A DNA stretch of 64,000 nucleotides, taken from NCBI RefSeq assembly GCF_025639805.1, contig NZ_CP106735.1, forward strand, positions 4,373,501 to 4,437,500, in the 5' to 3' direction. Shown here in pieces: positions 8,566 to 16,689 of the stretch. The stretch is from Reichenbachiella carrageenanivorans (GTDB taxonomy: Bacteria > Bacteroidota > Bacteroidia > Cytophagales > Cyclobacteriaceae). Made by a program: the position numbers and the translations under genes. Numbering within the stretch: position 1 is the first letter of the stretch; each line of letters starts with the position of its first letter. The notes beneath the pieces were generated by a model that saw only the letters and a program-made list of their open reading frames with translations, did no database searches and was not told the DNA's origin.

Positions 8566-11500
8566 CTATTGTATGATCAATCGCTGGATGACTGACTGCT
8601 GCTGACTCTCGATTCGAAGGAGGTAAATACCCGTTTTCAGGTTTTGGGTATCAATGGTCAACTCCCCTTGCGTATATGCCTGACTCAGGATCTCTTTGCC
8701 ATACAGATCATGGATGATTACTCGCTCAAATTCATATGAATCGTCTCCGCGAACTACTACATAATCTTCTGCTGGATTAGGATAAACGACCACAGCTAAA
8801 ACTGCCGATGCCTCTTCGACTGAGCCATCAGCCAAGCGGGCACTACTGCATACACCAAGGTCTTGCCATCCGTTGCAAACACCTGGTACACATCCGCCGT
8901 TTTTAGTTCCACTACCCCAAAGCACTTGATACAAGCGTCCATTGTACGAAACTTGCGCGCCTTGAGCATAGCCTTGGGCTTCCCATGCCGGTGCCGAGCA
9001 GCCACTACTACTCGCTTCGGTCACGGTGACCGTGCAGCTTGATTGAAACCCTCCATCTGCCGTAGTGACCGTGAGGGTTGCCATACCCGCAGATACTGCG
9101 GTGACCTGACCGTTGGCAGTCACAGTGGCAACCTGAGGAGCACTCGAACTCCATGTTTTGCCCTGATTGGAAGCATTAGCAGGCGATATTGCCGCTTGCA
9201 AGACCTCTATATCACCTACTGTGAGGCTGCTCACACAGTTGATGATCGAGATGCCTGATACAGAGATGGTAGAGCTCGTGCCTTCCGCCACCAATTTCAC
9301 ATCATCTATGTAGTACTGTCCGCCTCCATTGTTCCAAAACCATATCTTGTATTGGAGATTGGTAGACCCTGTGGTAAACGAAATGGATTTCTGAACATAA
9401 CTCGTCGTGTTGAAAGACCTATTCTCTAGGAAACCGTTAGCTACATTGTCCAAGCCCATGTAAAACGACTGGTTGGCTCCACCTACTTTTCCATAAGCTG
9501 ATAAAACGTAAGTGGTGTTGGCTGCTAGTGTGACTATCTGCTCGATGCCTCCATTGCCATTGATGTATCCTGCTTTGCTTCCTGAGCGCTGGTTGCTGGA
9601 TGCTACACTGGATTGATTGTTGAGCGTCCATGACGCATTGCCAGATTCAAAACCAGGGTTATTCAATTTGTTGGTATTGGCAGGTGGTGCGGTGACCGTC
9701 ACAACTGCTGATGCCGCGAACCCACCCTCGCTGGTGGTCGCGGTGACTGTAGCCGATCCAGTGCCTAGGGCACTGACCAAACCATTGGCTCCTACAGAAG
9801 CTACAGCCGAATTGCTTGAAGACCAAGTGACTGACTTGTTGCTCGCATTGGCTGGAGCGATAACGGCCGTTAATTGGTGATTGTCGCCCACCTCCAGCGA
9901 TTGGGACGACTCAGAAAGCGATATGCCCGTCACGAGTACCGTCTCCTGATCGGTCACCTCTCGTATTTCTACATCATCGATGTACAACACTTGGTTGCCC
10001 GATCCAGAATTCCATAACGACAAGGTATCGTAATAAACGGCAGTTGTACCGTCGCCAGCTGCTGTGATAAATTCGGTAACATATTCATTGTACTGCCCCG
10101 AAACACCGTCGATCGTAATGCCCCAAGCATCCCATCCATAGCTTTTCAAGATATAATATCCAGGCTTGCTGGCTTCTGGATTGACTACCTTGGCATTAAC
10201 GGTTACCTTGTACGCCGTATTGGGTTTGACGGCATAGACCTGTCCAATATTCGCTAAAGACTCTATTTTGGCTGCATAGTTCCCCGACCGTACATGAGTA
10301 GGATTGTCTTCCATGGAGTAGGTGCCAAAATTATCCCACCATCCATTGAAACTGCCTTGCTCGAAATCGCCATTGTCAAGCAAATTGAGATTAGGCAATA
10401 CCGTAACCTGACACTGATCCATCGCACTGTTGTTGTCTTGACTGATGGCTAGGATAGTAGCTGTACCAGGTCCTACTGCCGAGATCAATCCTGCTCCACT
10501 CACTTTGGCGACATTCTCGTTGCTCGAACTCCAAATGATGCGCTTATCAGTAGCATTGGATGGTAAAAAGGAAACGCTCACATTGGCACTGTTTCGATCC
10601 AAAATCTCAATTTGACTTTCAGAAAGCGTGAGTGAGTTGACCGCTACGCTCAGGCTCGGATCGCTCATGTCTGGTGATTCAAACAAAATGAGATCATCTA
10701 CTACTACGAGTTTCTCATGCGCATTCTTATTGCCTGCGGCATTATAGCCCGTATTGGTCACATAGATCGTCGCAGAAGTAGCATTTGGGCCAGTAGTAAA
10801 GACTACTCCTTTTTGGTAAAATCGAGGCATAAAAATCATATTGTCACGAGCCACATTGCCATAGCCTTTTACGCCGACGAATGCGTTGTACCATAAGTCT
10901 GCTTCGTTGGTTTCTGGAGATTTGGCATGACAGGTCAATACATATGTGGTATTGGGATTGAGTCCCGTCACGGTTTGCTCCATAGTAGCTGCCCCGCTCA
11001 ACTGCGCGGCATACGAACCAGCCCACACGTCTCCATGCGTAGGCTTGGGGATACCTGCTACCTGCCCTTTTAGATTGGTAGCCGTCCCGCTGATCGCCTG
11101 TACGGTGCCAGTTGCGCTCCATCCATTGATAGAGCCATTTTCAAAATTGCCATTCGTCAGCAGGTTGATAGGTGCGTTCAGTGCTCCTGATGTACCCGGT
11201 GCTCTCTGCCAGACACGCACCCAGTCTGTAATAAAGTCTGCTCCGCCATCTGGAAACATGCTTTTGGTCAATGCCGAATTGGCCATTTCCCAAGCAAACG
11301 CTTCTGAGTCCAACCAAACCCGATGTGCAGGCCACATACCTCCTGCGGCATCCTGCCCTAGTGACCAGCCATCTGTTTTGTCCACTTCTTGGCGAGAAGC
11401 CATTCCGATCAAGTGACCATCCACATGGTATTTGACATACTCTGGATCCCATTCGATTCCATATACATGGAAATCATCTGCCACTCTGAATTCTAAGATG

Positions 11501-12120
11501 TTGTCATGCGACCACTTTCTATTGTTCGATTGGTTGTTGTTGCTCCCTCTCCAATCATGAATGGAGGTATGCAGTTTCACATCCGAATAGGGCTTGGTAG
11601 GATTGTGTCCATAATGCTCGAAGCAATCGATCTCTCCTCCCGGACCTGTGGTCCAAAAAGAACTTGAAATCGGTGCGTCTGCGGCCTTGCATCGAATCTC
11701 CATGTAGCCATGGGTAAAGTCATGCTGAGACTTTGAGATGAGTCCGCCAGTAGTCAACGGTGCTGGGTTTCCATATGCCTCTCCGTAATAATTAGGAGCC
11801 CAATTGGTAAAATTATCATCCCACTTGGTCGTGATATAGAGCTTACCATCTTGGACCGTCACATTGTCGGAGTTGTACTGCGAGGGGGGTCTCCCCATCC
11901 ATGCTCCCGCTCGGTTGTTGCTACCGCCTTTGGTCTGAATATGCCACTTGCTGGCATCTACCGCACTGCCCTCAAAATCGTCGGACAGGCCCTGTACTAA
12001 TACCCAGTTTTCGTTATTACTAGGATCGTAATAAGGATTCTGAGCCATCGCTCGCTGACCACCCCAAAACAGGAGTAGGCTGAGCATTGAAAGTTTAAAA
12101 AGTAAGTTTTGTTTTTGCAT
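8566..12120 (-). CDS. Large secreted GH16 glycanase with binding modules and T9SS signal
   Basis: 1184 residues. Signal peptide 1-26; GH16 domain about 40-315 with catalytic EIDCFE (E163, D165, E168), preceded by SSFWTTGP and followed by the DFHVYGIEWDPEYVKYHVDG strand pair typical of the family. It then carries a binding module (about 320-485), a Big_2 domain, a second binding module (about 585-720), another Big_2, a third binding module, a third Big_2, a CSAPAW chitin-binding-like module, and a type A T9SS sorting domain (YPNPAEDYVVVRG to the end). The C-terminal third is paralogous to that of the neighbouring enzyme while the catalytic domains are clearly different. That suggests two cleavage specificities acting on one algal polysaccharide. 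The exact substrate is not assignable. Confidence 0.9.
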   Translation of the reverse strand: MQKQNLLFKLSMLSLLLFWGGQRAMAQNPYYDPSNNENWVLVQGLSDDFEGSAVDASKWHIQTKGGSNNRAGAWMGRPPSQYNSDNVTVQDGKLYITTKWDDNFTNWAPNYYGEAYGNPAPLTTGGLISKSQHDFTHGYMEIRCKAADAPISSSFWTTGPGGEIDCFEHYGHNPTKPYSDVKLHTSIHDWRGSNNNQSNNRKWSHDNILEFRVADDFHVYGIEWDPEYVKYHVDGHLIGMASRQEVDKTDGWSLGQDAAGGMWPAHRVWLDSEAFAWEMANSALTKSMFPDGGADFITDWVRVWQRAPGTSGALNAPINLLTNGNFENGSINGWSATGTVQAISGTATNLKGQVAGIPKPTHGDVWAGSYAAQLSGAATMEQTVTGLNPNTTYVLTCHAKSPETNEADLWYNAFVGVKGYGNVARDNMIFMPRFYQKGVVFTTGPNATSATIYVTNTGYNAAGNKNAHEKLVVVDDLILFESPDMSDPSLSVAVNSLTLSESQIEILDRNSANVSVSFLPSNATDKRIIWSSSNENVAKVSGAGLISAVGPGTATILAISQDNNSAMDQCQVTVLPNLNLLDNGDFEQGSFNGWWDNFGTYSMEDNPTHVRSGNYAAKIESLANIGQVYAVKPNTAYKVTVNAKVVNPEASKPGYYILKSYGWDAWGITIDGVSGQYNEYVTEFITAAGDGTTAVYYDTLSLWNSGSGNQVLYIDDVEIREVTDQETVLVTGISLSESSQSLEVGDNHQLTAVIAPANASNKSVTWSSSNSAVASVGANGLVSALGTGSATVTATTSEGGFAASAVVTVTAPPANTNKLNNPGFESGNASWTLNNQSSVASSNQRSGSKAGYINGNGGIEQIVTLAANTTYVLSAYGKVGGANQSFYMGLDNVANGFLENRSFNTTSYVQKSISFTTGSTNLQYKIWFWNNGGGQYYIDDVKLVAEGTSSTISVSGISIINCVSSLTVGDIEVLQAAISPANASNQGKTWSSSAPQVATVTANGQVTAVSAGMATLTVTTADGGFQSSCTVTVTEASSSGCSAPAWEAQGYAQGAQVSYNGRLYQVLWGSGTKNGGCVPGVCNGWQDLGVCSSARLADGSVEEASAVLAVVVYPNPAEDYVVVRGDDSYEFERVIIHDLYGKEILSQAYTQGELTIDTQNLKTGIYLLRIESQQQSVIQRLIIQ

Positions 12121-12812
12121 TACATTTAATAGTTAGATTTTAGTTTATTATGAGCAATTATTGCCATGCACATACCCTAGATCTGGCCATCATGGATATG
12201 TCTGGTGTAGTTATTAAGACTTATTTAAAAATCAACTTCTGTGTTTAGCAGCCCTTGATTGACACAAAACATCAAAGGCACCTTGTTGACACGAATTGGA
12301 CATAGCTCTCCTCTTGACGAATTCTTATTTTTTGAATTCGAATGATTCACTACGATTCTATATGTTGGATGAGCACGGAATGAGGAGCCTCAACGATCTG
12401 TTGTCCTGTGCTTTACAAATTCTTGATTAGTATGGTTTCTCCATAGGCTGATTTTGAATGAAGGAAATCTAATTTACTTATGACTCACCATGAAATATCG
12501 AGACGAACACTTTCGCTCGGCATGATGCACTTCACAAAGAAGAATACCCTACTACACTACCATGATACCCCACTTCGTGTACGCTATACAAATTAGAACT
12601 CAGTAGCGATTACACACGCCGTTCTAATTTTTAATGTTTCAAATGTACACAGGCATAGTACCAGTTATCCTACAAATATTACCATAGACAAGCAGTATTT
12701 TACCCCTATTATTAGGCCAAGTAGTCCCATACAGGATAATTAAATACTACCCATGCAATATTGATGTTCCCTTACGCTCTCGTACACTTCCTTCATAAGA
12801 TATACCCAAAAC
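12121..12812. other. Gene-free spacer upstream of the large GH16 gene
   Basis: About 690 bp with no convincing reading frame. The right part holds a perfect inverted repeat AATTAGAAC (12591-12599) / GTTCTAATT (12621-12629) followed by TTTAAT, which would work as a weak terminator on the + strand or end a small RNA. The left part must contain the promoter of the GH16 gene. GAATTC occurs twice around a T-run near 12320-12345. Nothing else is recognisable. Confidence 0.4.
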
Positions 12813-12945
12813 TTGCAATCTACTCCACATTAATTTATTCTTGTCTAAGGCCAAGCCTAACCGCAGCCCTTCTGAGAGAAAAGAATACTTTTAAAACTAT
12901 AACATAAGGAATATATCAACCACTAGTGTGTGATATCCGGGTGTT
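12813..12945 (+). repeat. 133-bp cassette entry repeat, copy 2 (X2)
   Basis: About 90% identical by eye to 24693-24826. Shared blocks include ATCTACTCCACATT, GTCTAAGGCCAAGCCTAACC and ACTTTTAAAACTATAACATA. The last 45 bp (12901-12945) are the palindrome also found at 3015-3063. The repeat stops at the GTT where cassette C begins, in the same way as copy 3. It codes for nothing obvious. Best guess: a landing site that accepts cassettes. Confidence 0.7.
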
Positions 12946-14629
12946 ACCACCAAGCTGAAAAAAAACGTGGATTTAACCATTAAAGACATATTAAACCTTG
13001 AAGATTTAAATGAGTTCAGTTCGGAAGAAGTGACTAATTTCCTTGCAATAATATTTGAGACAGGTAGAGAATCTCGGGATATAGAGCAAATTAGGGTTGG
13101 ACTGAATTTTTCAGAGCGTCAAAAGTTAGAAAAGTTTTCCAATGACGACAAAATGACGTTTCATTACAACATAGCCAACGGGTGGTCTTATTCACAACAA
13201 TTAACGCAACAGTTAAATTCACCCGAATTTTGGAGCTTTAATTCTATTGAATTGGAGCAACAAATAATTAATTTAAGGCTTGCCTATTCATTCTCCCAAA
13301 ACAGTAAAGACAATTTTAAAAAGTGTCAAATTCTAACCAATTTAGGTAATCTTTTTAGTCATTTAGGGAGATTCTCAGAAGCTCAATTATATTGGCAAAA
13401 AGTATTGAAAATTGATTCTTCTTTTCCAATGGCTCACGGGAATATTGGATTTGGACTTTTTCATTATGCTAAAGTGCTTTACGACAATGGACACCAATTT
13501 CTATTTTTTCAATTTGCCCATAAACATTTAAAGAAATCAATCAACTCTGAAATTTATGAAGATGCCAAATTAGCCTTTAAAGAAATCGTCAGTCAATTGG
13601 AGACAATTATTAAAAAGGAAGAATTAGAAAACATTCAAGATTTGAAATCCTTTTCAATTGGAACAACTGAACAAGAGCGAGAATACAGAAAATGGTGTTT
13701 AAAAAATCAACTTTTTATAAATCCGCTCAATGATGTTACAACAGAAAACATTGCTGGGCACGATTGTCTCCTCTTACCTACAATGACTTTAAAATTTGAC
13801 CAACCTCCTGTTTATCAAACAATATTCAACCAAATAAAACAAGAATTTGTTTCTGCAAGGCATTTGCTATATAGTGGAATAAACGAAAGAGAATTGCACT
13901 ATTCTGATAAAGAAAATCTTCAACTTGACACTTTAGATTATGCAGTATATTCATACAGCAGCGAGAAAGTAAAAATTGCTTTCAGAATATGCTATTCTAT
14001 CTTTGATAAAATTGGATATTTATTAAACGATTATCTTAATTTAGGTTTTAAACCAGAAAAGGTTACGTTTAGAAATATTTGGAGTCTTTACGATAAACAA
14101 ACGAAATCTCATAAATTAAACCCAAAAGTAATTCAAACTCAAAATTGGGCTTTAAGAGGTTTGTATTGGTTAAGCAGAGATTTATTCGACAAAAACGAGG
14201 AGTTCTCTTCAAACATAGAACCTGAAGCACGAGAATTAGCTCAAATCAGAAATTTTATAGAACACAAATCATTTAAGATAATAGACATCGGACAAAGTGC
14301 TATTCAAGATAATGGATTAACATATTCTATTGCAAGAGCTGAATTTGAAACAAAGACAATAAATTTAATGAAACTAATAAGAGCGGCTATGATTTACCTA
14401 TCACTTGGTCTTAACTTGGAAGAGAAAAAAAAGAAAATCACCAAACCCGTTTTACCTATTGATTTCGTTGAATTAAAAGATGACTATAAAAGATAAAGCC
14501 AGGTGGTAACAATGTGTATAAGTAATAGCGGTTTAAGTGATAAAACGAAAGTATAAACATAAAACAAAGGTTAGTGTAAAACTGAAAGGTTTGTGAGTAA
14601 AAATCCGCTACTACTCATACATGAGACCG
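12944..14629 (+). mobile_element. Integron-like gene cassette C (HEPN cargo)
   Basis: It opens with GTTACCACC (12943-12951) directly after entry repeat X2 and closes with the perfect reverse complement GGTGGTAAC (14502-14510), which begins folded site C. The nine private bases are different from those of the other cassettes. The unit is AT-rich and carries one gene on the + strand. Confidence 0.65.
12967..14496 (+). CDS. LA2681-like HEPN domain protein with TPR region, cargo of cassette C
   Basis: 509 residues from a GTG at 12967; no ATG is available nearby. The N-terminal half is helical with a TPR unit (NLGNLFSHLGRFSEAQLYWQKVLKIDSSFPMAHGNIGFGLF, about 125-165). The C-terminal half holds the HEPN domain, with IAFRICYSIFDKIGYLLNDY near 337-356 and the RX4H ribonuclease motif RNFIEH at R428-H433. 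Layout and motif spacing match the LA2681-type HEPN family. HEPN proteins of this kind are often toxins or antiviral RNases acting on RNA; the target here is unknown. No antitoxin gene accompanies it. Low GC fits acquisition. Confidence 0.8.
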   Translation: MDLTIKDILNLEDLNEFSSEEVTNFLAIIFETGRESRDIEQIRVGLNFSERQKLEKFSNDDKMTFHYNIANGWSYSQQLTQQLNSPEFWSFNSIELEQQIINLRLAYSFSQNSKDNFKKCQILTNLGNLFSHLGRFSEAQLYWQKVLKIDSSFPMAHGNIGFGLFHYAKVLYDNGHQFLFFQFAHKHLKKSINSEIYEDAKLAFKEIVSQLETIIKKEELENIQDLKSFSIGTTEQEREYRKWCLKNQLFINPLNDVTTENIAGHDCLLLPTMTLKFDQPPVYQTIFNQIKQEFVSARHLLYSGINERELHYSDKENLQLDTLDYAVYSYSSEKVKIAFRICYSIFDKIGYLLNDYLNLGFKPEKVTFRNIWSLYDKQTKSHKLNPKVIQTQNWALRGLYWLSRDLFDKNEEFSSNIEPEARELAQIRNFIEHKSFKIIDIGQSAIQDNGLTYSIARAEFETKTINLMKLIRAAMIYLSLGLNLEEKKKKITKPVLPIDFVELKDDYKR

Positions 14630-14631
14630 TA
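14508..14631 (+). repeat. attC-like cassette site C
   Basis: 124 bp. The left arm AACAATGTGTATAAGTAATA and following GCGG pair with CCGCTACTACTCATACATGA, then GACC and GTA. The terminal triplet is GTA instead of GTT. Site D has the same length and arms. Confidence 0.6.
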
Positions 14632-14741
14632 TCTATGCCTCACCCAAAAGACGACACCAGTGAAAAAAGTTACTGAAATCAAACAGAGTTTATTAATAAT
14701 TTAGAATGAATGTTTATCATAAGTAGCTAAAGGAATTTATA

Positions 14742-15803
14742 ATGAAAGAGACATTTGACACCATTGTAATTGGGGGAGGACAAAGTGGTCTAGCTTGTGG
14801 CTACTATCTTAGAAGAGCCAAATTGAATTTTTTAATTATTGATAAACAACAAGTTGCTGGGGGTGCTTGGTTAAATGCTTGGGATAGCTTAACTCTTTTT
14901 TCACCAGCCGATTATAGTTCTTTGCCTGGATGGTTGATGCCAAAATCTGAAAATAAATTTCCATTAAAAAAAGAGGTAATTGATTATTTATCAAAATATG
15001 AAGCACATTACCAGTTAAATGTAAAACGTGGAGTAGAAACTATCCAAATCACAAAGGATAATAGTTTTTTTCAAGTTCATTCCAATCAAGGCATTTTTAA
15101 ATGTAAAACAATTATTTCCGCAACTGGAACTTGGGAAAATCCCTTCATTCCAAAATTAAAAGGCCTAGAAAATTTTAAAGGCCTTCAAATTCATTCTCGT
15201 AATTACAAAAACCCAGATGCTTTTGTAGGTTTAAAAACTTTGGTAGTAGGAGAAGGTAATTCAGGTGCGCAAATAGTAGCAGAAACCTCAAAAGTCACCA
15301 CCGTAAAGTGGTCAACTAAAAGGGATCCTGAATTTTTACCTGACGAGGTAGACGGCTATTACCTGTTTAACGTAGCCACTGCAAAATACAAAGCTGAAAA
15401 AGAAGGAAAACCTTTTGATGCATCACAATACAACTTAGGAAATATAGTAATGGTACCACCTGTGAAAGAAGCTCGAAAAAGAGGAGTTTTGGTATCGAGT
15501 GGGTCATTCCACAAACTAACTAAAAATGGTGTAGTATGGGACAGTGGTATGGAAGAGGAATTTGACGCCATAATTTGGTGCACCGGTTTTGGGTACGCCA
15601 CAGATTATTTAAAATCATTAGTAAAAACGGATGAAAGAGGTATAGCCAAAACTCAAGAAAGTAGATCACTAGAAGTTGATGGTTTGTGGTTAGTTGGTTA
15701 CGGTGGCTGGACAGGGTATGCATCGGCTACCCTCGTAGGACTAAACAGAACTGCAAAACAAACCATTAAAGAAATCGAAGAATATTTTAAGGTATATTCT
15801 TGA
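14742..15803 (+). CDS. Flavin-dependent monooxygenase (FMO-like, single-component)
   Basis: 353 residues. FAD-binding IVIGGGQSGLACGYYLRR at residues 6-23, the FMO-type signature FKGLQIHSRNY (FxGxxxHSxxY) near 145, and NADPH-binding VVGEGNSGAQI near 168. The C-terminus ends GYGGWTGYASATLVG. Small flavin monooxygenases of this type (for example the ArsO/CzcO-like group) oxidise S, N or other soft atoms; the substrate is unknown and no metal-resistance genes are adjacent. It has a good RBS (AAAGGA) and lies between attC-like sites C and D, so it is probably a second cassette of array 2, although its terminal repeats have decayed. Confidence 0.85.
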   Translation: MKETFDTIVIGGGQSGLACGYYLRRAKLNFLIIDKQQVAGGAWLNAWDSLTLFSPADYSSLPGWLMPKSENKFPLKKEVIDYLSKYEAHYQLNVKRGVETIQITKDNSFFQVHSNQGIFKCKTIISATGTWENPFIPKLKGLENFKGLQIHSRNYKNPDAFVGLKTLVVGEGNSGAQIVAETSKVTTVKWSTKRDPEFLPDEVDGYYLFNVATAKYKAEKEGKPFDASQYNLGNIVMVPPVKEARKRGVLVSSGSFHKLTKNGVVWDSGMEEEFDAIIWCTGFGYATDYLKSLVKTDERGIAKTQESRSLEVDGLWLVGYGGWTGYASATLVGLNRTAKQTIKEIEEYFKVYS

Positions 15804-15884
15804 GCAAGAAAAATTTAAACCTTAATGCAATGGAGACACATTTTAAAAAACAGTGAGATTATCAAATCCAAGTGCGAAGGCACA

Positions 15885-16008
15885 CACAATGCATATAAAA
15901 AATAGGCGAATAATTACTAAAATCAAAAGTTTTGGCTCGCATTAAACTTTATGCTTAACCGATAGGTTCGTGCTATAAAACCGCCTACTTCTCATATACT
16001 AACCTGAA
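15885..16008 (+). repeat. attC-like cassette site D
   Basis: 124 bp. The left arm CACAATGCATATAAAAAATA, followed by GGCG, pairs with CGCCTACTTCTCATATACTA. The expected AAC and GTT ends read CAC and GAA, so the site is probably worn. The inner segment TTTTGGCT...TTAACCGATAGGTTCGTGC resembles site B. Between 16009 and the next gene (16282) I see only the 13-bp GTCTAAGGCCAAG at 16192-16204, also present in both 133-bp repeats. Confidence 0.55.
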
Positions 16009-16281
16009 CGCCAATAAGCACTCCAAGCCCAACAACTCATACTGGAGGTTTCTTCAACAAAAACGCCAGCCCCCGAAAAAAACAAACTAACCCAAAGCTA
16101 TTCGGATGGATTTTAATAGCACCCCTCAACTAATCTTCTATTATTTTTACATTTTCACTACCAGTGAATTAAACCAATCACAAACCCTGTAGTCTAAGGC
16201 CAAGTCCTAATTAATTAGTAAAAAAATAGCACAAGCGAGGGCTTTAGTAAATAAACTCGTCTAAAGTAAAAATTGAATACC

Positions 16282-16689
16282 ATGAATAAAAAAACGCTTC
16301 TAATCATGCTCACCCTATTGAGTGTATCCTATTTGCAAACCCAAGCACAACCCGGCAGACGCATGAACCCTGACGACATGGTGCAAAGAGAAAAACAAAA
16401 CCTATACAGCAAAGTTGAAAACTTGTCTGAAGACCAAATAATGATCATTGATGGCATATATGAAGAATTTGCTCAATCGATGCAGGAGACTTTTCAGGAA
16501 GTAAGAAAAAGTGGTAACAGGGAAGAAATGCGTCCCAAAATGGAAGCTTTAAACAAAGAAAAAGACGGACTCATGTTTGACATACTGAGCGAAGAGCAAT
16601 ACACGATCTATGAAGAGCTTACCAAAGCCCAACGTGAGCGAATGAAAGAAAGACAAGGAAATAGACAACCAAACGAGGGAGTCCAATAA
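16282..16689 (+). CDS. Small exported Spy/CpxP-like protein
   Basis: About 135 residues from the ATG at 16282, preferred over an upstream TTG because it gives a clean signal peptide (KKTLLIMLTLLSVSYLQTQAQ). The mature protein is charged, methionine-rich and helical, with two LSEDQ/LSEEQ motifs (about residues 55 and 110) that correspond to the LTxxQ repeats of Spy/CpxP periplasmic chaperones. Its stop overlaps the start of the following outer-membrane protein in TAATG, so the two are translationally coupled. Likely an envelope chaperone or accessory factor of that protein. Confidence 0.7.
   Translation: MNKKTLLIMLTLLSVSYLQTQAQPGRRMNPDDMVQREKQNLYSKVENLSEDQIMIIDGIYEEFAQSMQETFQEVRKSGNREEMRPKMEALNKEKDGLMFDILSEEQYTIYEELTKAQRERMKERQGNRQPNEGVQ

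Noticed and set aside
7793..11452. Long antisense frames opposite the GH16 genes
   Set aside because: They are shadows of the GH16 reading frames; the sense frames have complete domain structure.
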